In this document: piece after piece, positions 46,464-60,306 of the stretch
How the letters are laid out: each line of letters starts with the position of its first letter
Position numbering within the stretch: the stretch's first letter is position 1
Origin: Populus alba
Taxonomy: Eukaryota > Streptophyta > Magnoliopsida > Malpighiales > Salicaceae
Direction: 5' to 3'
DNA: 64,000 nucleotides
Assembly: GCF_005239225.2 (NCBI RefSeq)
Contig: NC_133287.1
Span: 10,211,493-10,275,492, forward strand
Position numbers and translations under genes: made by a program
Notes under the pieces: model-generated
Told to the model about the DNA's origin: nothing
Seen by the model: the letters and a program-made list of their open reading frames with translations, nothing else
Database searches by the model: none

Positions 46464-46488
46464 TTGAAGACTTTAGTTAAAATATCCC
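46464..46488. other. Duplication junction with templated filler
   Basis: Between the end of unit A (…AATACTT) and the start of unit B (CAATCAACTG) lie about 22 bases that belong to neither border. They consist of TTGAAGACTTTAG (46464-46476), identical to 29023-29035, overlapping by AG with AGTTAAAATATCCC (46475-46488), identical to 28995-29008. Both donors lie in the 6PGDH coding region, just inside the unit's left border. Confidence 0.9.
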
Positions 46489-47481
46489 AATCAACTGCTT
46501 CTTATCCACCACTTGGCCAGTTAAAATATCCCCAAAACCACCTGCTTTGAAGACTTTAGCAGCCTCAACGCGTTCCTCCTTCAAACCACTGAGGAACCTT
46601 GCATCCAAAGAAGATGCAATTGTAGGAGCTGCTACGGATAGATCAGCAGCTTGCTGCACAGTCCATTTACCTGTACCCTTCATGCCAGTTTTGTCCAAAA
46701 CCTTGTCAACCAGATATCCTTCCCCCTTATCATCTTTAATTCCAAATATATCTGCAGTGATTTCAATCAAGAAGCTAAGAAGCTCACCCTTGTTCCATTC
46801 TGCAAAAACACTATGGAGTTCTTCATTTGACAACTTTCCAACTGATTTTAGTACATCATAAGCTTCAGCAATCAATTGCATATCGCCATATTCAATTCCA
46901 TTATGAACCATCTTGACAAAATTACCAGAACCGCCTTTGCCGATGTAAGTCACGCACGGGCCACTATCAGGAACTTGAGCTGCCACTTTAAGAAGAATGT
47001 CTTCAATGTACTTGAAAGCCTCAAAGGAACCTCCAGGCATCATTGAAGGTCCATTACGTGCACCCTCTTCACCACCTGAAACTCCCATTCCAAGGTAGAG
47101 CAAGCCCAATTCAGCCATAGCCTTTTCTCTCCTCTCAGTGTTCTCATACCACTCATTTCCACCATCAATGATACAATCTCCCTTCTCCAAGTAGGCAGAA
47201 AGAGTCTTTATGGTTTGATCAACAGGTGACCCTGCCTTGACAAGCATAATTATCACTCGAGGCTTTTGGATTGACTTCACAAAAGATTCAGGATCATGGA
47301 AGCCATATAAGGGAAGATCTCCCTCTTTTTTAGCCCTCTCAACAGTCTCATCAACTTTGGAGGTAGACCGATTATAAACCGAAATGGGGAAGCCTTTCTC
47401 CGCAATATTAAGGGCCAGATTCTGGCCCATGACAGCCAGACCAGCGAGGCCTATTCTTGTTGGCTTTGTGGCAGCAGCCAT
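46477..47481 (-). pseudogene. C-terminally truncated 6-phosphogluconate dehydrogenase (copy 3)
   Basis: The first 331 residues are identical to copy 2 (28491-29957). The frame then runs into the junction filler and ends Q-L-I-G-I-F-stop, so the last 157 residues are lost. The Rossmann domain, the catalytic lysine region and KGTGKW remain. The GGCIIR helix and the QAQRDYFGAH tail, which completes the neighbouring subunit's active site, are missing, so catalysis is not expected. The upstream leader intron and first exon are duplicated intact (47489-48319 and beyond), so the fragment may still be transcribed. A dimer-poisoning or regulatory-RNA role is speculation. Confidence 0.9.
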
Positions 47482-47488
47482 AGTTAGC

Positions 47489-48319
47489 CTGACAATATGA
47501 TCTCTCTAATGAGATAAATTCCAAAAGTTTGTGAAACGCTAAAAGCAATTCAAGAATCTTGGCAAAAAAAATATAAATAAATAAATAAATAAAGAGTTTG
47601 GATTGTTAAAATAAATGCTAGCAAACATATTTCTTTCACATTCCTTTCAATTTTGGAACATATTGCGAGGCCTAAAGTTAAAGATCAAAACAAATGACGG
47701 TAAGATTTTCAAATGAAACTTAATTCGACCTGTTACTCAGAAGGCCATGATTAGAAAAAAACAATGGATCAATCCGTTTAATTTGAAAGTAATCAACTTT
47801 TAAAAAATGAGAAGAACCAACGAAGCTGTTCAACAAGAATCTGATCAAGAATTTCACAAGTTCATCAAAGAAATCATTAAAAACTTTGACTTTTCAAACT
47901 GTACTATGATCACAACAAAACCAAATTCACTAGCAAGATCATGCAGAGATCTGCAAATCCCAGATCATCAATTCCTTAATAAATCTCAGAAAACATTAAA
48001 AAATCAAAAGCCAAACTTGGAAGCTAATAGGAATTGTTATAAACTAAATCCTGACAATTATATTCTCCACTCAGATCTCTAAAGCAAAAAAAATATATAA
48101 TTACAAGACAAGAATATACTAAGAAAGTACCATCTTTGTCATAAAGCAAACAAAAAAAGTACGCACCTTGGAAATGGATTCAGGAGAAATTAAGGAAAAC
48201 CCAGGAAAATCAAAGATCTGGGAATCGAAAAGACAAGAGAAATTAGTTGATAGTTGACAACAATAATGTTAAAAACAGAAAGAAAGAAGGGAAGGTACAT
48301 AAGAGTAGAAATTGCTTAC
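47489..48319 (-). other. Predicted 5'-UTR intron of truncated 6PGDH copy 3
   Basis: Donor and acceptor are identical to those of copy 2, and the length is the same, 831 bp. The first exon and promoter region follow at 48320-48480. Confidence 0.6.
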
Positions 48320-48374
48320 CGGGTGGAAATAACAAAAAAGACTTGATGATGATCTGCTCTTCATTTGTCTGAAT

Positions 48375-51300
48375 TAATAAGCGGGTCAAATTTGGCCACC
48401 CATAGTATTCTCTAATTGGTTGGTAGGAAATGGGAGTTGGTGACCGTTGCCTTTTATTTTGCTACCTTTTCCATATCATGAGCCCAATTTTTAGAAGGGG
48501 TGACTGATGGGCCTACCTATCTTTAAGTGCCCATGGTTGGTTTCTTTTATTTCGAAAGAACAGGCTTGAATCGAGAAGAATGTCATTAATTTAAGTTGGC
48601 ATTTTTTTTTTAAAGAAATGTCTTGAGTTTATCTCAAAGGAAACAAATTAGAACTTGGGATTTTTACTTAATTTTTAAATTTTTAAGAGGTTGAATGGAA
48701 TTTATAATGGAAAGAAAATTGATTTTTCCCTCAACCATATGACACAAGTCATGTTGTGGACGGAGAAATTTTATCAAAGAATAATTATCAATACTTATTT
48801 AACATGAGAGAGATAAATATAACGAGAAAAGAGAAATAAAAGAGAGAATTGAAAAGGTTATTTTATGGTTAGTTAAATATATTTTTATGAGTATAAATAT
48901 TTTTTTTATTTTATATTTGTTTCTATATTTAAAATAACCTTTTAATAATTATTGGTGGTTGCCAATTAAGTATTTTAAATTTCTTTTACTCAATATAAAG
49001 CTTGTTTATATACAATAATTGCATCATAATAAATATAATTTAGTAGTAAAAGTGCGATTTGTTCTATTAATTTTACCACTAAGAATTTAATGCAAAAAAA
49101 TACAAAGAATTAAAAGGAGATTAAGATTGATATCTCATTAAGAAGTTATTGATCACTCTTTTTGCATGGAAGTATAGATCATAAATATTATATCATTGCC
49201 ATGGAAGTATTAAATCCCATCCAATTATACATTTTTGGGTTAATGGGCTGATTTATAATACAACACATATATTATTATCTTTTTATCATCAATTATTATA
49301 AAAATATCATTAAAATAAATTAACAAAAATACTAAGTCTCTTAGCAAAGTTACTATGCACACAAACACAAATTATTATTTCATATAAAAAATGTAATGAT
49401 AAATTTTCCTTTACATTATTAAAGTTTGACCTACCAGTTAATCTTTTCATTATAATCAATTAGTTATATAAAATTGATCAAGGTAAATCGATTTTCTCAT
49501 ATAATTTTTGCATAGTAAAATGACTTCAAAGCCCTAAAAAACAAAAATTGTTAATCTTGCTTCTAGATGCTTATTCATCTTTTTTTTCTTTTGTAAGCAC
49601 AATAGGAGCTTTTTTGTATTTTCATTATGTTTTTTTTTTTTTTTTTTTTTTTATAATCAAGTTGATTTAGGAGTAATTTAGTCATTCAAAATATAAACTT
49701 GAGCAGCACATTTGGCCGACAGACCACTGGTTTGGTATCGAAGATGTTTTTTTTTTTCTTTTCTCTCTCCTTCTCGATTCGCACCTGACCCTTAAAATTT
49801 TTAAAGCAGTTCTTTAATTTGTTTTTTCTTCAGATTTGATCCATGTTCTTTTGATTATTATTTATTTAATTTAAAATAATTTATAAAATTGATTTTTTTT
49901 TCAACTGCATCCTATTTTGATTGCTATTTGTTCTATTTGAGAAAGTTTTTTCAACTGCATCAATTTTTTTTCTTATCAGATTTAATCCTAATTCTTTTTT
50001 TTTTTTTTTTTACTTTGGTAATTTTTTTAGATTGATATTTGTTTTTTGATTTCACATTTGAAAATTAAATTTGTTGAGAATTGAGTTTCTTGATTGAACT
50101 TAGGTTTAAAATTTCACAGATTGCGATCTTAGGGGATTAACCTAGGTCTAGAAGATTCATCCGGCTTTGCTTATTATTTTTTTTATTTTAAACTCATGTT
50201 TTTTTAGTTTCATCATTTGACATTTATTTAATTGGAGATTAGACTTTGTTATTTTTTTATTCGCTTTCCATATAAATTTTCATTGGTTTTGAAAATAACC
50301 TAAGTTATCTCAAGTTTTTTTTATTTGTCATTTGTTGTTAAATTTAGCTTCTTTTTTTTTTTTGTTAAATTAAATTAATTGATTAAATATAAGCATGGGA
50401 TACTTGTTTTGTGATATTTTGTGTTTGTTATATGTGTTTTTACTCTTACAACGTGTACGACTTGTTTCAATGTCATCATCAAGCTTTTTATAGTGGTATT
50501 GGAACTGATTCGGTGAGCTCTTTCTAGTGGTAAGACGGTATCCATTATAGAGCAACGATGAGTCTTAAAATGGGCTTTTCTTTCTTCTTCTTTCATGTAC
50601 TATATTAGCAACTTATTTTTCATAGCTAATTATTGTCATTTTTATCACTTTATTTATTGTTGATTTATTTTTAATTATATTATTAAATTAATTGAACCAA
50701 CGTGACTCTTAGAATTTTCCTTGATTCTTTAAAGCTTCGGTTTCGTATGAACATCGCTTTTTCGTTGTCAATTTTCTTTTCCAGATTATTTATTATAATT
50801 GTATTTTTTATTTTTACTATTTAAATTTATCGAACTTATTAAATATAGTCAAGACAATTATCAAAGTTTTTTTTTAATGCCTTTTTACGAAGTCTTTACA
50901 TATTGTTTTTACATTATAAAACATTTTAATCATCCCAACGACACAACGCAGGCCACCCATCTAGTTTGAATCTAAATATTTAGTGTTATATTTTAGTTCT
51001 ATTCACATACCATATCTCGTACTGTTCCCAAATGATATATGCAACTATTTACTTTAAGCTTAGAACAAGTTGGAGTTTTACATGTTGCTGCAAAGGCGCA
51101 AAGCTGTACTTTGTAATTTGAAAAACGGCCCAAATGTTTTAGGCTTTTTTTTAAGCACATTTGGGAATATATTTGAGTGTTTGACGTCTATTGAGTAAAT
51201 GAAGAAATGAAGTAAATAAAAATAATTTACATTATAAAATATTCTGAACACATTGTAGCAATTCATATATATATATTTTTCAACCTTGACCATATATTTT

Positions 51301-53618
51301 TTTCATCCTCAGCCAATTTTTTATTTATTTTCACGTACTTTCCCTTTTTCTTTCTTCATTTTCCCTATAACTTTTATAATTTTAATTTTGGTTTTAAGAA
51401 TCATTTTCTAAACATTTCAATGGATTTAGCCATATTCTGTCGATAAAAAAATTGATATTGGTTTTCAACAAATTTCTTTTAATAAAAAAGATTTCATTGA
51501 TGTTTTTTTGATTCATCTTGCATGAAAAAGTAGATCGGAATCGAGAAAGAAAATGTTGTCCAATTTGATTTTGTATTTTAGAACCCTTTTTGGGTTGATA
51601 AAATAGTTTTTTGTAGTTTTAAAAGGTATTTATTATATATTTTTGAATGAAAATAAATTGAAAATAAATTTTTATGTTAAAAAAAATCCTTGAAATTCCA
51701 ATAGCCACGATGATTGTTAGATTCTGGATAGACAAAATATGTGTTGTTTGCTATAAGCTTTTTTTTAGGAAAAAAAAAGGCGGACGACATGTTATATAAT
51801 AATAAAATAAATCTTCTTTGGCTTTTCTTTTTTCCTTTTTATCTTTGATTTGATTTTATTGTTCAATATTATGTTTTTTTTATTGACCTTTTTTTTTTCA
51901 ATTTTTATCCTTCAATATTTGATTTATTTTAAATAGAGTTTCATAATTTATTTTAGTTTGCTTTCTATAGGATTATCGTAGTCTAAAATAAACTTCCTAT
52001 CATTGGATTGGTGCTTAATTTTGAGAGTATCCATTTTTTGTTTTTGTATAATTAAATAAAAATTATTTAAAATAAAAATTTATTAAATTTATTGAAATTC
52101 ATGACTTGGATCGCGGGTTTGACTAATTGACTTGGATTGACTGAGAATTAAACTTTATAGTTTTGCGAACATATATTTTTGTTTTCATATAATTATTTAT
52201 AAAATAGTTACAAAAATTATGAAAAATGCTCCATTGAGGGACCATGATGATATGTGCAAAGGAACAAACCCTCTAGAATATATTTTATAATTAGATGATT
52301 ATATCGTGCTACATTGCAAGGTCATATAAAAAAACTTTTTAACATAAATTAAATATGCAAGTGTTGTTACCATGTTTTCTACCAATAAGAAAAATTTTAA
52401 TCATGAATTCAAGATTTTATGCATACATTTACTAAAATAAATTGAGGATTATATACACGAATAAATATTAAAAAAAGTTCTTAATGCCAATTAAAAACTA
52501 AGTTGAAAAGCCGAGAAACAAATACAAAAGAAGATATTTGATCTTGTGCTGCAATAGACCCTTCAATTTTTTATTTAATTACATGACAATAGTTTTTTTA
52601 TAGAAAGAGTAATGATTTAAATTCCATTAAAATAAACTAATTTTCTACTATAATTCTTTCTTTTCTTAGTAATATTTTAAATTTGAACAAAAAATCCTAA
52701 CATTGTTTTATATGTCATTCATTAAATAAAGATAAAAAGAAATCAGATCCCATACGAAAAAAAATTCAAAATTGACAATTTAAAATGTGGATAAAGAAAT
52801 ACTTCTCTAATAAAAACCCTTTTATCTCATTACGGGCTCAGTTGTTTTCAGAAAATTTTCACTAGAATATTTGAATTTTGGAAAAAATCTTGTCTTAATC
52901 CCTAAACAAAGTTTTAATTAAAAAATAATATTACAATAATTTTATATGAGTATATTAAAAATATAAGAACAACACAACACTTACGTTTTGTCGCAAGAAA
53001 CATTTTTATAGTGTTATTAAAACCTTCTAAGCAAGTCAACATGGATACCTCTTGGTTCTACATCTTGCCTCACTCGAGTTTTAAATTAAACCTTGTATGA
53101 GTTAATCGTACATGACCAGATTAATTTGACAAGTCAAAAACAACTTATACAACTTGGTCAAAACCTAGATCATCTTAAGAAAATAAATCAAAACATGGTC
53201 ATTTTATTCAAATATTCAAATAGTAAAATCTTGGATCGATTAACCCATAAAAAATATGCCCTAAGTTATGAACATGGTTTGGTTTAATAACTTTATTTTT
53301 GTAAATTTTTTTTTATTTAATTATTCGATAATAAAAATAGATGCTCTTATAAAAGTCACCAAAAAACTATATAAAAAATAGAATAATAATGATGGGTGGT
53401 ATAAAAAGAAAGTTTGCAAATTTTATGAAAAGGTCCTTATAATTCTATTTAAAAACAAAGCAAAAATTGATTGGTATTTAATAAAGTAATACCTCAAATA
53501 TATTTTGAATTAGTTTAAGAATTAAATAAATATTATATCTAATATATTTTTAGTTATTTAATTTTAAATAAATAAATTTTCAATTAAAATAAAGATAAAA
53601 ATAAGATAGGTGCGTTAG
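48375..53618. other. AT-rich spacer of unit B
   Basis: Counterpart of 30851-36098, with the same lack of genes. Differences from unit A are almost all in homopolymer length. It includes repeat-family patches near 49786-50350 and 51820-52165. Confidence 0.6.
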
Positions 53619-53624
53619 TCTAAG

Positions 53625-53835
53625 AGCGTGTTTGACAGTGTGGTAGCGGTTGCTTTTCAAATAGCTTTTTGTGCCGAAATACATGCCAATGATATTTTTT
53701 CATTTTTTAAAAATCATTTTTGACATCAGCACATCAAAACGATCCAAAAAGTACAAACCGAACTTAATTTTAACAAAAAAAAAAAAAATTTTAAATTTGC
53801 ACCAAACGCAAGTGCAAACGCAGAGACAAACGGTT
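53625..53835. mobile_element. Small MITE (unit B)
   Basis: Duplicate of the element at 36105-36313, flanked by the same TCTAAG (53619-53624 and 53836-53841). It is two bases longer in the A-rich run. Confidence 0.65.
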
Positions 53836-53841
53836 TCTAAG

Positions 53842-55730
53842 TGACTTAATACTTTTAGCCCATTATCAGGTTAGGTTTGTGTGCCTAAACTCTTATTTTA
53901 TTTTATTTTAAATGTTATGTTGTTTGTAGCGGCTGGTGAAGCGTTGCCCATTGGTTTTATTTTGGCCATCTCAACTAGCTGGAATCTTGCTGAAAAATCA
54001 AGTCCCTTCTCTTTGAACACAAAAGACCATATTTTAAGCATTATTTCATCTAAAAACATTTATAAAACACCTTTATAAACATCAATAAAACCTTATCTAA
54101 CCTTTAAAAAATGTTTAATTAGTTAAAAAACTGAAAAAAAATCTCTTGATTTTAAAAAAATCCTGAAGCATGCTCTATCTTTTCCAACAATATTATAGGT
54201 AAAAAAACATCTCAAATGATTTTTTATTGTGAAATGAAACTATTTACATAAAAAAAATAACTATTTTGGTGGCTGAAATATGGTCATTCAATAATTTTCT
54301 CTCTCCTTCCTGGTTGTACGGTGACTCTATCTCTTCTTTCTCTAATACAAAAATCGAATCATGAGAAAATTGAAATTTTAGATCAAATATAAAAACCTTC
54401 AGAAAAAGGGATTGAAAAAGCAGAATAAAAAGACTTTGGAGACCAAAATTCTTAAATATGCACCTAATGTATAGTGTAAAAAAAAAAGAGAGATTGGATG
54501 TTTGTTTCAAAGTCAATTTTGATCCTTAAAATTTTAATTATTTTTAATCAATAATTGTTTTTGGACAAATCAAGCATCAAATTAATGCAAGATTTTTTTT
54601 TTTTAATATTGCAGGAATCTCAAATCAAGTTAACCAAAATAAATCATCTAGTTTAATTCCAAATAAACTCAATATAAATGGATTATATTGAAAAATAAAT
54701 ATGTGACAAAAGAAATTAAAGGACTAAAAAAAGAGGAAAGCACTGTGCAAGTCTATAGTGCTTCCCCTTATATACTATAATGTATTACTAATGACTTTTA
54801 GTTAGTTTTTCAATTTAATTTAAACAAATTGAAAAACTAATTCTTGTACCCTAATCTGAGTTAAATTTTAATTTAAATAAAAAGATATTGGTTGGGCTAA
54901 ATCAATTAACCCGTACTAAATTAATTCGAGTCCAATCTAAATTTGGCTTATGAACACCAAATATAAAGAAAAATGAAGCAATGTCCTTTTAATAATAAAA
55001 TAAAAATCATTCCAAGAAACCAATATCCCGGATTTTTTGGAGTCAAATACCAAGCTACATCTGATAATTATGAGCCAGACGGGCTTGATAAATAAAGATA
55101 ACTGCTATGCTAATTGGTTGATGAATTTGAGTTAGATTTTTTTTTTTTTTTGCAAGGGACTTTTATACTTGGTCATGCATTCTAATTTTTGTGTCCATTA
55201 AATGAGTGCTCAAAAAAGGATCAGGAAGGGAAAGTGTGCAAATGCTCTCCAAATGTACAATAGATAAGAAAAAAACAGAAAACTAATGCCAAAGAGTATG
55301 CAGACTCCTTGAAAATCTGAAATAAAGGTTTGGAGCAAAGAATTAACCGTGTAATGATATATATATGTCCTTCTCCTCCCAAGTTCCGGAGGATTTCCAC
55401 TGATCACATCCAATACTTTAAAAAAGAGAAACAGAAATAAATGAAGAAGCAAGCTATGTTTTTTTTGCTTCTACTTCTTCAAAAATGATTTTCTTACAAG
55501 CAGGTTGTTAAGGATTATGTACAGAACAAACTATAAGCATCCTTTGCAGATAAATAAGCTTACTGCATATCTCCCCTTCGCTGCATATCTCATCTTCTAT
55601 AGAGTCTTCGTTGACACACCTTCAGTTGAAACGAATGTTCCAATCTTTGTATTTACATTAAATGCAACTCGTACTTTACTTATAAAAGAGTTCACGATAA
55701 TTAAGAAATCATGTTTAGTAAAATTCTATA
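53842..55730. other. Spacer before the copia remnant, unit B
   Basis: Counterpart of 36320-38210; nothing additional is seen. Confidence 0.45.
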
Positions 55731-58460
55731 TGGTATTAGAGCAAATTCTTTCTCCAACGAGACTTTCTGATATGGCCTCAATTGCAGATGCTGTCATCGT
55801 AAATTCTGAGATTCATGGCAATGGTGATACTCATCACATTGCCTTCAATACCAGTTCTCAACTTCCCTTGAAACTAACACCCTTGAATTTTTCTTCCTGG
55901 CATGCTCAATTAATGTCCTTGATCATAGGCTATAACCTCCAAGCAAGGGGCTAGGAATATTTTTTATCCTAGGCTATTAAATAAATATATAAATTTTTTA
56001 AATTAATTATTAACTCATGTACATGAATTTTTGAAATTAATAGTAAAGTTTTAATTCAAATACACTATCCAAAATATTAAAAAATAAATTTGAAAGTACA
56101 TAAAATTAAAACGAAAGTAAAAATAAACTCACTATTAAAATTACATCCTTTGATGTTTTGTGAAATATAATTCATCTATAATCAAATCTGAATCAATATT
56201 GTAACAACCCCTCAACCAAGATAAAATAACAATCTCATGTCAACTGGAAAACAAAGTAATTAAATTTTTTTCCTCTTTTAATTCCTTCTTCCTTCACTTG
56301 ATTCTTCTCTAGATTAGTGTTTTATAAGTTGGACTTTGTAAGTTTACAATGTTATTCTCTCACTTCTTATTTTTTTCCTTGGAATTTTTTTATGTTTTTC
56401 CCTTATTTTTTTCTATTTTTCTCTCGCCGTTTCTTTTCTTTCTTTTTCTATTCTGCTTCTGCTCAGTCGGCAACATATAAAAGGAAGGAGAAGCTAATTT
56501 GTTTTATTTTTTTAATGGCAAATAACCATTTTACTTTTAATGAGTCATTTTGCTTTTATTTGACGGTTCTTTTTTTTTGTTAGCACTACCAAGCTCCGTT
56601 CATCCTAAAATCTTAACTAGATTTTATTCAATATATTTTAAGATCCCTCGTAAAATTTCAACTCAATCTGATGGTCGGATTGAAAATTATGTCCAATAAC
56701 GTAAAACTAATCAAATTGTGATTTTTCATCAAATTTTTAAATTTCTTCAAAAATTCTGAAATTTTAATCCAAGCTAAAACATCATATTAGAAGGATCCAT
56801 GCAAATTTTCAGAATTTTTTAATAACTTAATTGAGAATTATAAATTTTTCTTACATAAAACTAGTAAAATAATATTGATAGAATCTTGACCTAGGCTAAA
56901 GCCCACCTCAGCCTTTGCCATGCCTCCGCCTATGCCTCCAAGGATATATTTATGGAACTATTGTTTGTCCATCACAAACATTACATGATCCAACTACTGG
57001 ATTGTCCTCTACATGCATTTCAAATCTTGGATTCGGCGTTGTTTTCGACAAGATAACTTTTCATACAATCCTTGCATCTGTTTCTGAACCAGTACTACCA
57101 CTAATTGCTACTTCCTCTGCTACTTGCAATGCCTGGTTAAAAATACAATGATTGTATGCAAATCAATCATGGACTCATGTCATGCAACTCAAGGAAGAAT
57201 TCTTCGCGGTGACTGCCATGATGGTGTTTATCCACTACCACAACTATCACAAATCAAGAAACCTCCAATGCTTGCACTTATTGGTGAAAGAACTTCTCTT
57301 GACATTTGGCACACACGTCTTGATCACCCCTCTAACAAAATCTATCGTTTTATAATTAATCATTTCTTTCTTCCTGTTTTATGTTCTTGACAATCTTTAT
57401 CTCTTATTTGTTCAGCTTGTTAATGTAATAAAAGTCATTAATTGTCCTTTTCAAAAACATCTCTTATAAGCACTCATTCTCTAAAATTATTTATACAGAT
57501 ATATAAGGGCTAACAACATCAAATTCTATTGATGGTTTTTGATATTATTCTTTATTAATGGATCATTTCACAAAGTCCTGCTGGCTATTTTTGATTCATC
57601 ATAAAAATGATGTTAGATCCATATTTATTCGGTTAAAAGGATTTGTTGAAAAATAATTTGGCTTTCAAATTAAGAATTTATACTCCAATAATAAGGGTGA
57701 GTATTAGTCTTTGTCAATTTCTATCCTCTAAGTCTATAAGCATAATCACCACTACTCCACATACACCATAACAAAATGGGACAAGTGAACGTCAACATCA
57801 TCACATTGTCGAGATAGGTCTCACGTTGCTTCATCAAGCGCATCTTCTACTGTCATACTAGATGTATGCATTTCAAATTGCAATTTATCTTATCAACCAT
57901 ATGCCAACACCTATTCTACAAAAATAAAAGTCCTTTTGAAAGCCTATTTGGTCGTCCACCAAAATTATCAAAAACTTCATACTTTTGGATGTCGATGTTT
58001 TCCATGGCTCAAACCTTACAATCACAACAAAATGCAACCAAAGTCTAAGCCATGTATTTTCCTTGGTTACTCAAGCACTCAAAACGCATATACATGCATG
58101 AATATTAATTCATCTCGTCTCTATATTTCAAAACACGTCATCTTTGATGAAACTGTCTTTCCCTACACTTCCTCTACCATTGTGTCACCACAAAAACTGT
58201 CAGGGCATGATACTCTCCACCATACCAGTAGTACCACGTCCAGAACAAACACCACCCAGACACTCATCAATGACAACTACTCCTCCTGTTGTTCCTTCAT
58301 CTACACCACTTATACAGATTCCAGTCCTCCTCTCTGCACCATCAGAGAACAGGTCAGGCACACAGCTACCATCCTCAAACCTCTTCACTTGAAAATCACA
58401 AGTTTTACCCTTCTCATTCACTCCCCTAGTCACCGGCCACCTTGGATCCTTTACCCGTTA
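55731..58460 (+). mobile_element. Degenerate Ty1/copia LTR retrotransposon (unit B)
   Basis: Duplicate of 38211-40944 with the same primer-binding site (55731-55743), gag pieces, missing protease, pre-integrase motif and integrase C terminus. One-base length changes alter some broken frames: the integrase C-terminal piece and the proline-rich linker are in one 188-codon frame here (57936-58502) but in separate frames in unit A. No reverse transcriptase is seen. Confidence 0.85.
55944..56934. mobile_element. Nested insertion in the copia gag (unit B)
   Basis: Duplicate of 38424-39417, with the same CCTCCAAG target duplication (55936-55943 and 56935-56942). Confidence 0.65.
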
Positions 58461-59919
58461 ATTTTTATTTGTTGTTCTTACATAATTTCACATCCAAGGT
58501 AACCCACAACACTCTAATTGATCCAATTCTAGATAATTTTACATTTTTTTTTCCAAATTGTATTCAAGAAACTAATTTCAATTTAAGATAATTGCACAAT
58601 TTCAAACTGAATTTAAGCTAATTCATAAAATTGAGTTTATGACTCCTTAGTTTAGGATAATCTAAATTTCAATTCTTAATTGGTTGAAAAATCCCACCCC
58701 TTCCCTCCGAGCATGCAGCCGCCCCCCACTCCTTTTCTTCTTATAATTTTTATATTTGTTTCTTGCAATTTCTCTTGTTAATGATGTTTTCCTTACAAAC
58801 TTATCCAAGACTTGTAAAATTTTGTTAAGCTTTGGTGTGTCTCTCTCAATTTTTTTATGGAAAAATATGAAATTCTCCCCCTTTTCTTAGTGTTTTCTGC
58901 TGGCTTCAAGGAGGAAGAAATGTTGTAGTTATAATCTCATTATTCTTAATTACACTTTGACCCATTTCATTTCCTTTTTCACAATTTGAGTCATACTTCT
59001 TTTGTCTTTAATAATATTTTTAATTAATTGAATTATTCATATATTTTTATATTTTTTTGTATAAGTTTGTTCTCAGGGTTTTACAATTTTACTTCTTCTT
59101 TCTTCTCTTCCTTTCTCTCAACACAATCAACGTGGTCTGTTGTCTTTCTCAATTTTACAATCCACAATATTATTGTGTGTTGAGCTCGAATGAAAGCTCA
59201 AGACCTTTAAGTTTCTTTGTAATTTTTTTTATCCACCCAATCACTCTCTAACTATATTCATGATATGAGCGTAAGTATGATTATTAATTAATAATTGTTT
59301 TGCTTACTTTCTAACCCAAGCACATATAAAACCTATCCAAGCGATAATTAATAATATGCAATCAATAGTTATAACCTTCGTAAATAAGAATTAAACAAAT
59401 CAGATATTTTAGGCTATTTATATAGTTTTTTTTTCTAAATAAAAGAAATCATATGACATCTTTGTTATTATACACGCAAAAACAAAACCTCATAAAACTC
59501 GTTTTTTATCTTTTTGTTGTTGCAGACTTTTTTTGTTGACATGTTTTTTAATTCTTCTATGTTATGTTAGTTTTTTAAAATTTCTAAAGGAATGCTTTGA
59601 GCTATTTATTAAAAATAATTAAATTTGAAATTTATCAAATTATAATATTTGTTTTTTAAATATGAATGATTGTATATAAAGTTTGATGATTTTGATTATA
59701 TTATTATGTTTGGTTCTTAAAGTGTATAAAAGAAATTTAAGGGATCATGGGTCTCTTAGTTGGTTTTTAATTCTTTTAGTCTCATTGCTTTAGATTTGTG
59801 TGTGTGTTATCAAATTTTAAAAAAAAATTACAGTAACAAAATATGGTTATCCAAAGACTTAAATGTTACCATGCATCATATAGATGCATATTATTGCATA
59901 CAATTTATACTAGTACAAT
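58461..59919. other. Spacer between the copia remnant and the ECA1-like gene, unit B
   Basis: Counterpart of 40945-42398; no gene is supported. Confidence 0.45.
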
Positions 59920-60306
59920 TCAAGATATAATAGAAAGGGTTGAAGCAACAGGTGCTAAAGCTATAATAGCATCACAATGGTTCCAAATTTGGTCACCCTT
60001 GGCTATAACAAAAGTTACTTTTTCCTTTGGCACTGTTGAAATGAATAATTTTATGAAATCATTATGACAAGCTTTTCCAGTTGTTACATGCTTTTGGCAA
60101 CAATATTCTGATGGAGTATTGTTGTTGTATATACTATTAGAGATTTCTATTGCACAATGTTTTATCACCTTTGCATGACACTCTTCCAAATGTTGAGAAA
60201 ACTTTGGATTTTCTTCATAAGTAAGAATTGCAAATCCTGGTGTAATGATAAGTATACCAATAAAAAAGAATAGAGTTGAAGAGATGTTTTTGCCAAAACT
60301 TCCCAT
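59920..60306 (-). CDS. ECA1-like secreted cysteine-rich protein, prolamin-like domain (copy B)
   Basis: The frame encodes 128 residues from MGSFGKNISS, with a signal peptide (TLFFFIGILIITPGFA) and the same six cysteines (43, 51, 69, 70, 80, 111). Ten residues differ from copy A: S5G, D17G, R28L, K31E, Y39H, K41E, T48I, I74V, V101I and N105D. No cysteine changes, and several changes swap charge. The TATA box at 60382-60390 (minus) is conserved. Copy B's signal peptide is the more regular, because copy A carries Asp17 in the hydrophobic core. A secreted reproductive signalling role is inferred from the family only. Confidence 0.8.
   Translation of the reverse strand: MGSFGKNISSTLFFFIGILIITPGFAILTYEENPKFSQHLEECHAKVIKHCAIEISNSIYNNNTPSEYCCQKHVTTGKACHNDFIKLFISTVPKEKVTFVIAKGDQIWNHCDAIIALAPVASTLSIIS

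Larger units (their letters stand above)
28964..46465. repeat. Tandem segmental duplication, unit A
   Basis: Every feature in this interval recurs in the same order and orientation about 17.52 kb to the right: 6PGDH N-terminal part, spacer, MITE, copia remnant, ECA1-like gene, BAHD gene. The left border is exact: identity starts at 28964/46488 (CAATCAACTGC), while the preceding bases differ. The right border is exact too: identity ends at 46465/63987 (AAAATACTT). Most differences in the first ~13.4 kb are one-base changes in homopolymer length. Confidence 0.96.
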
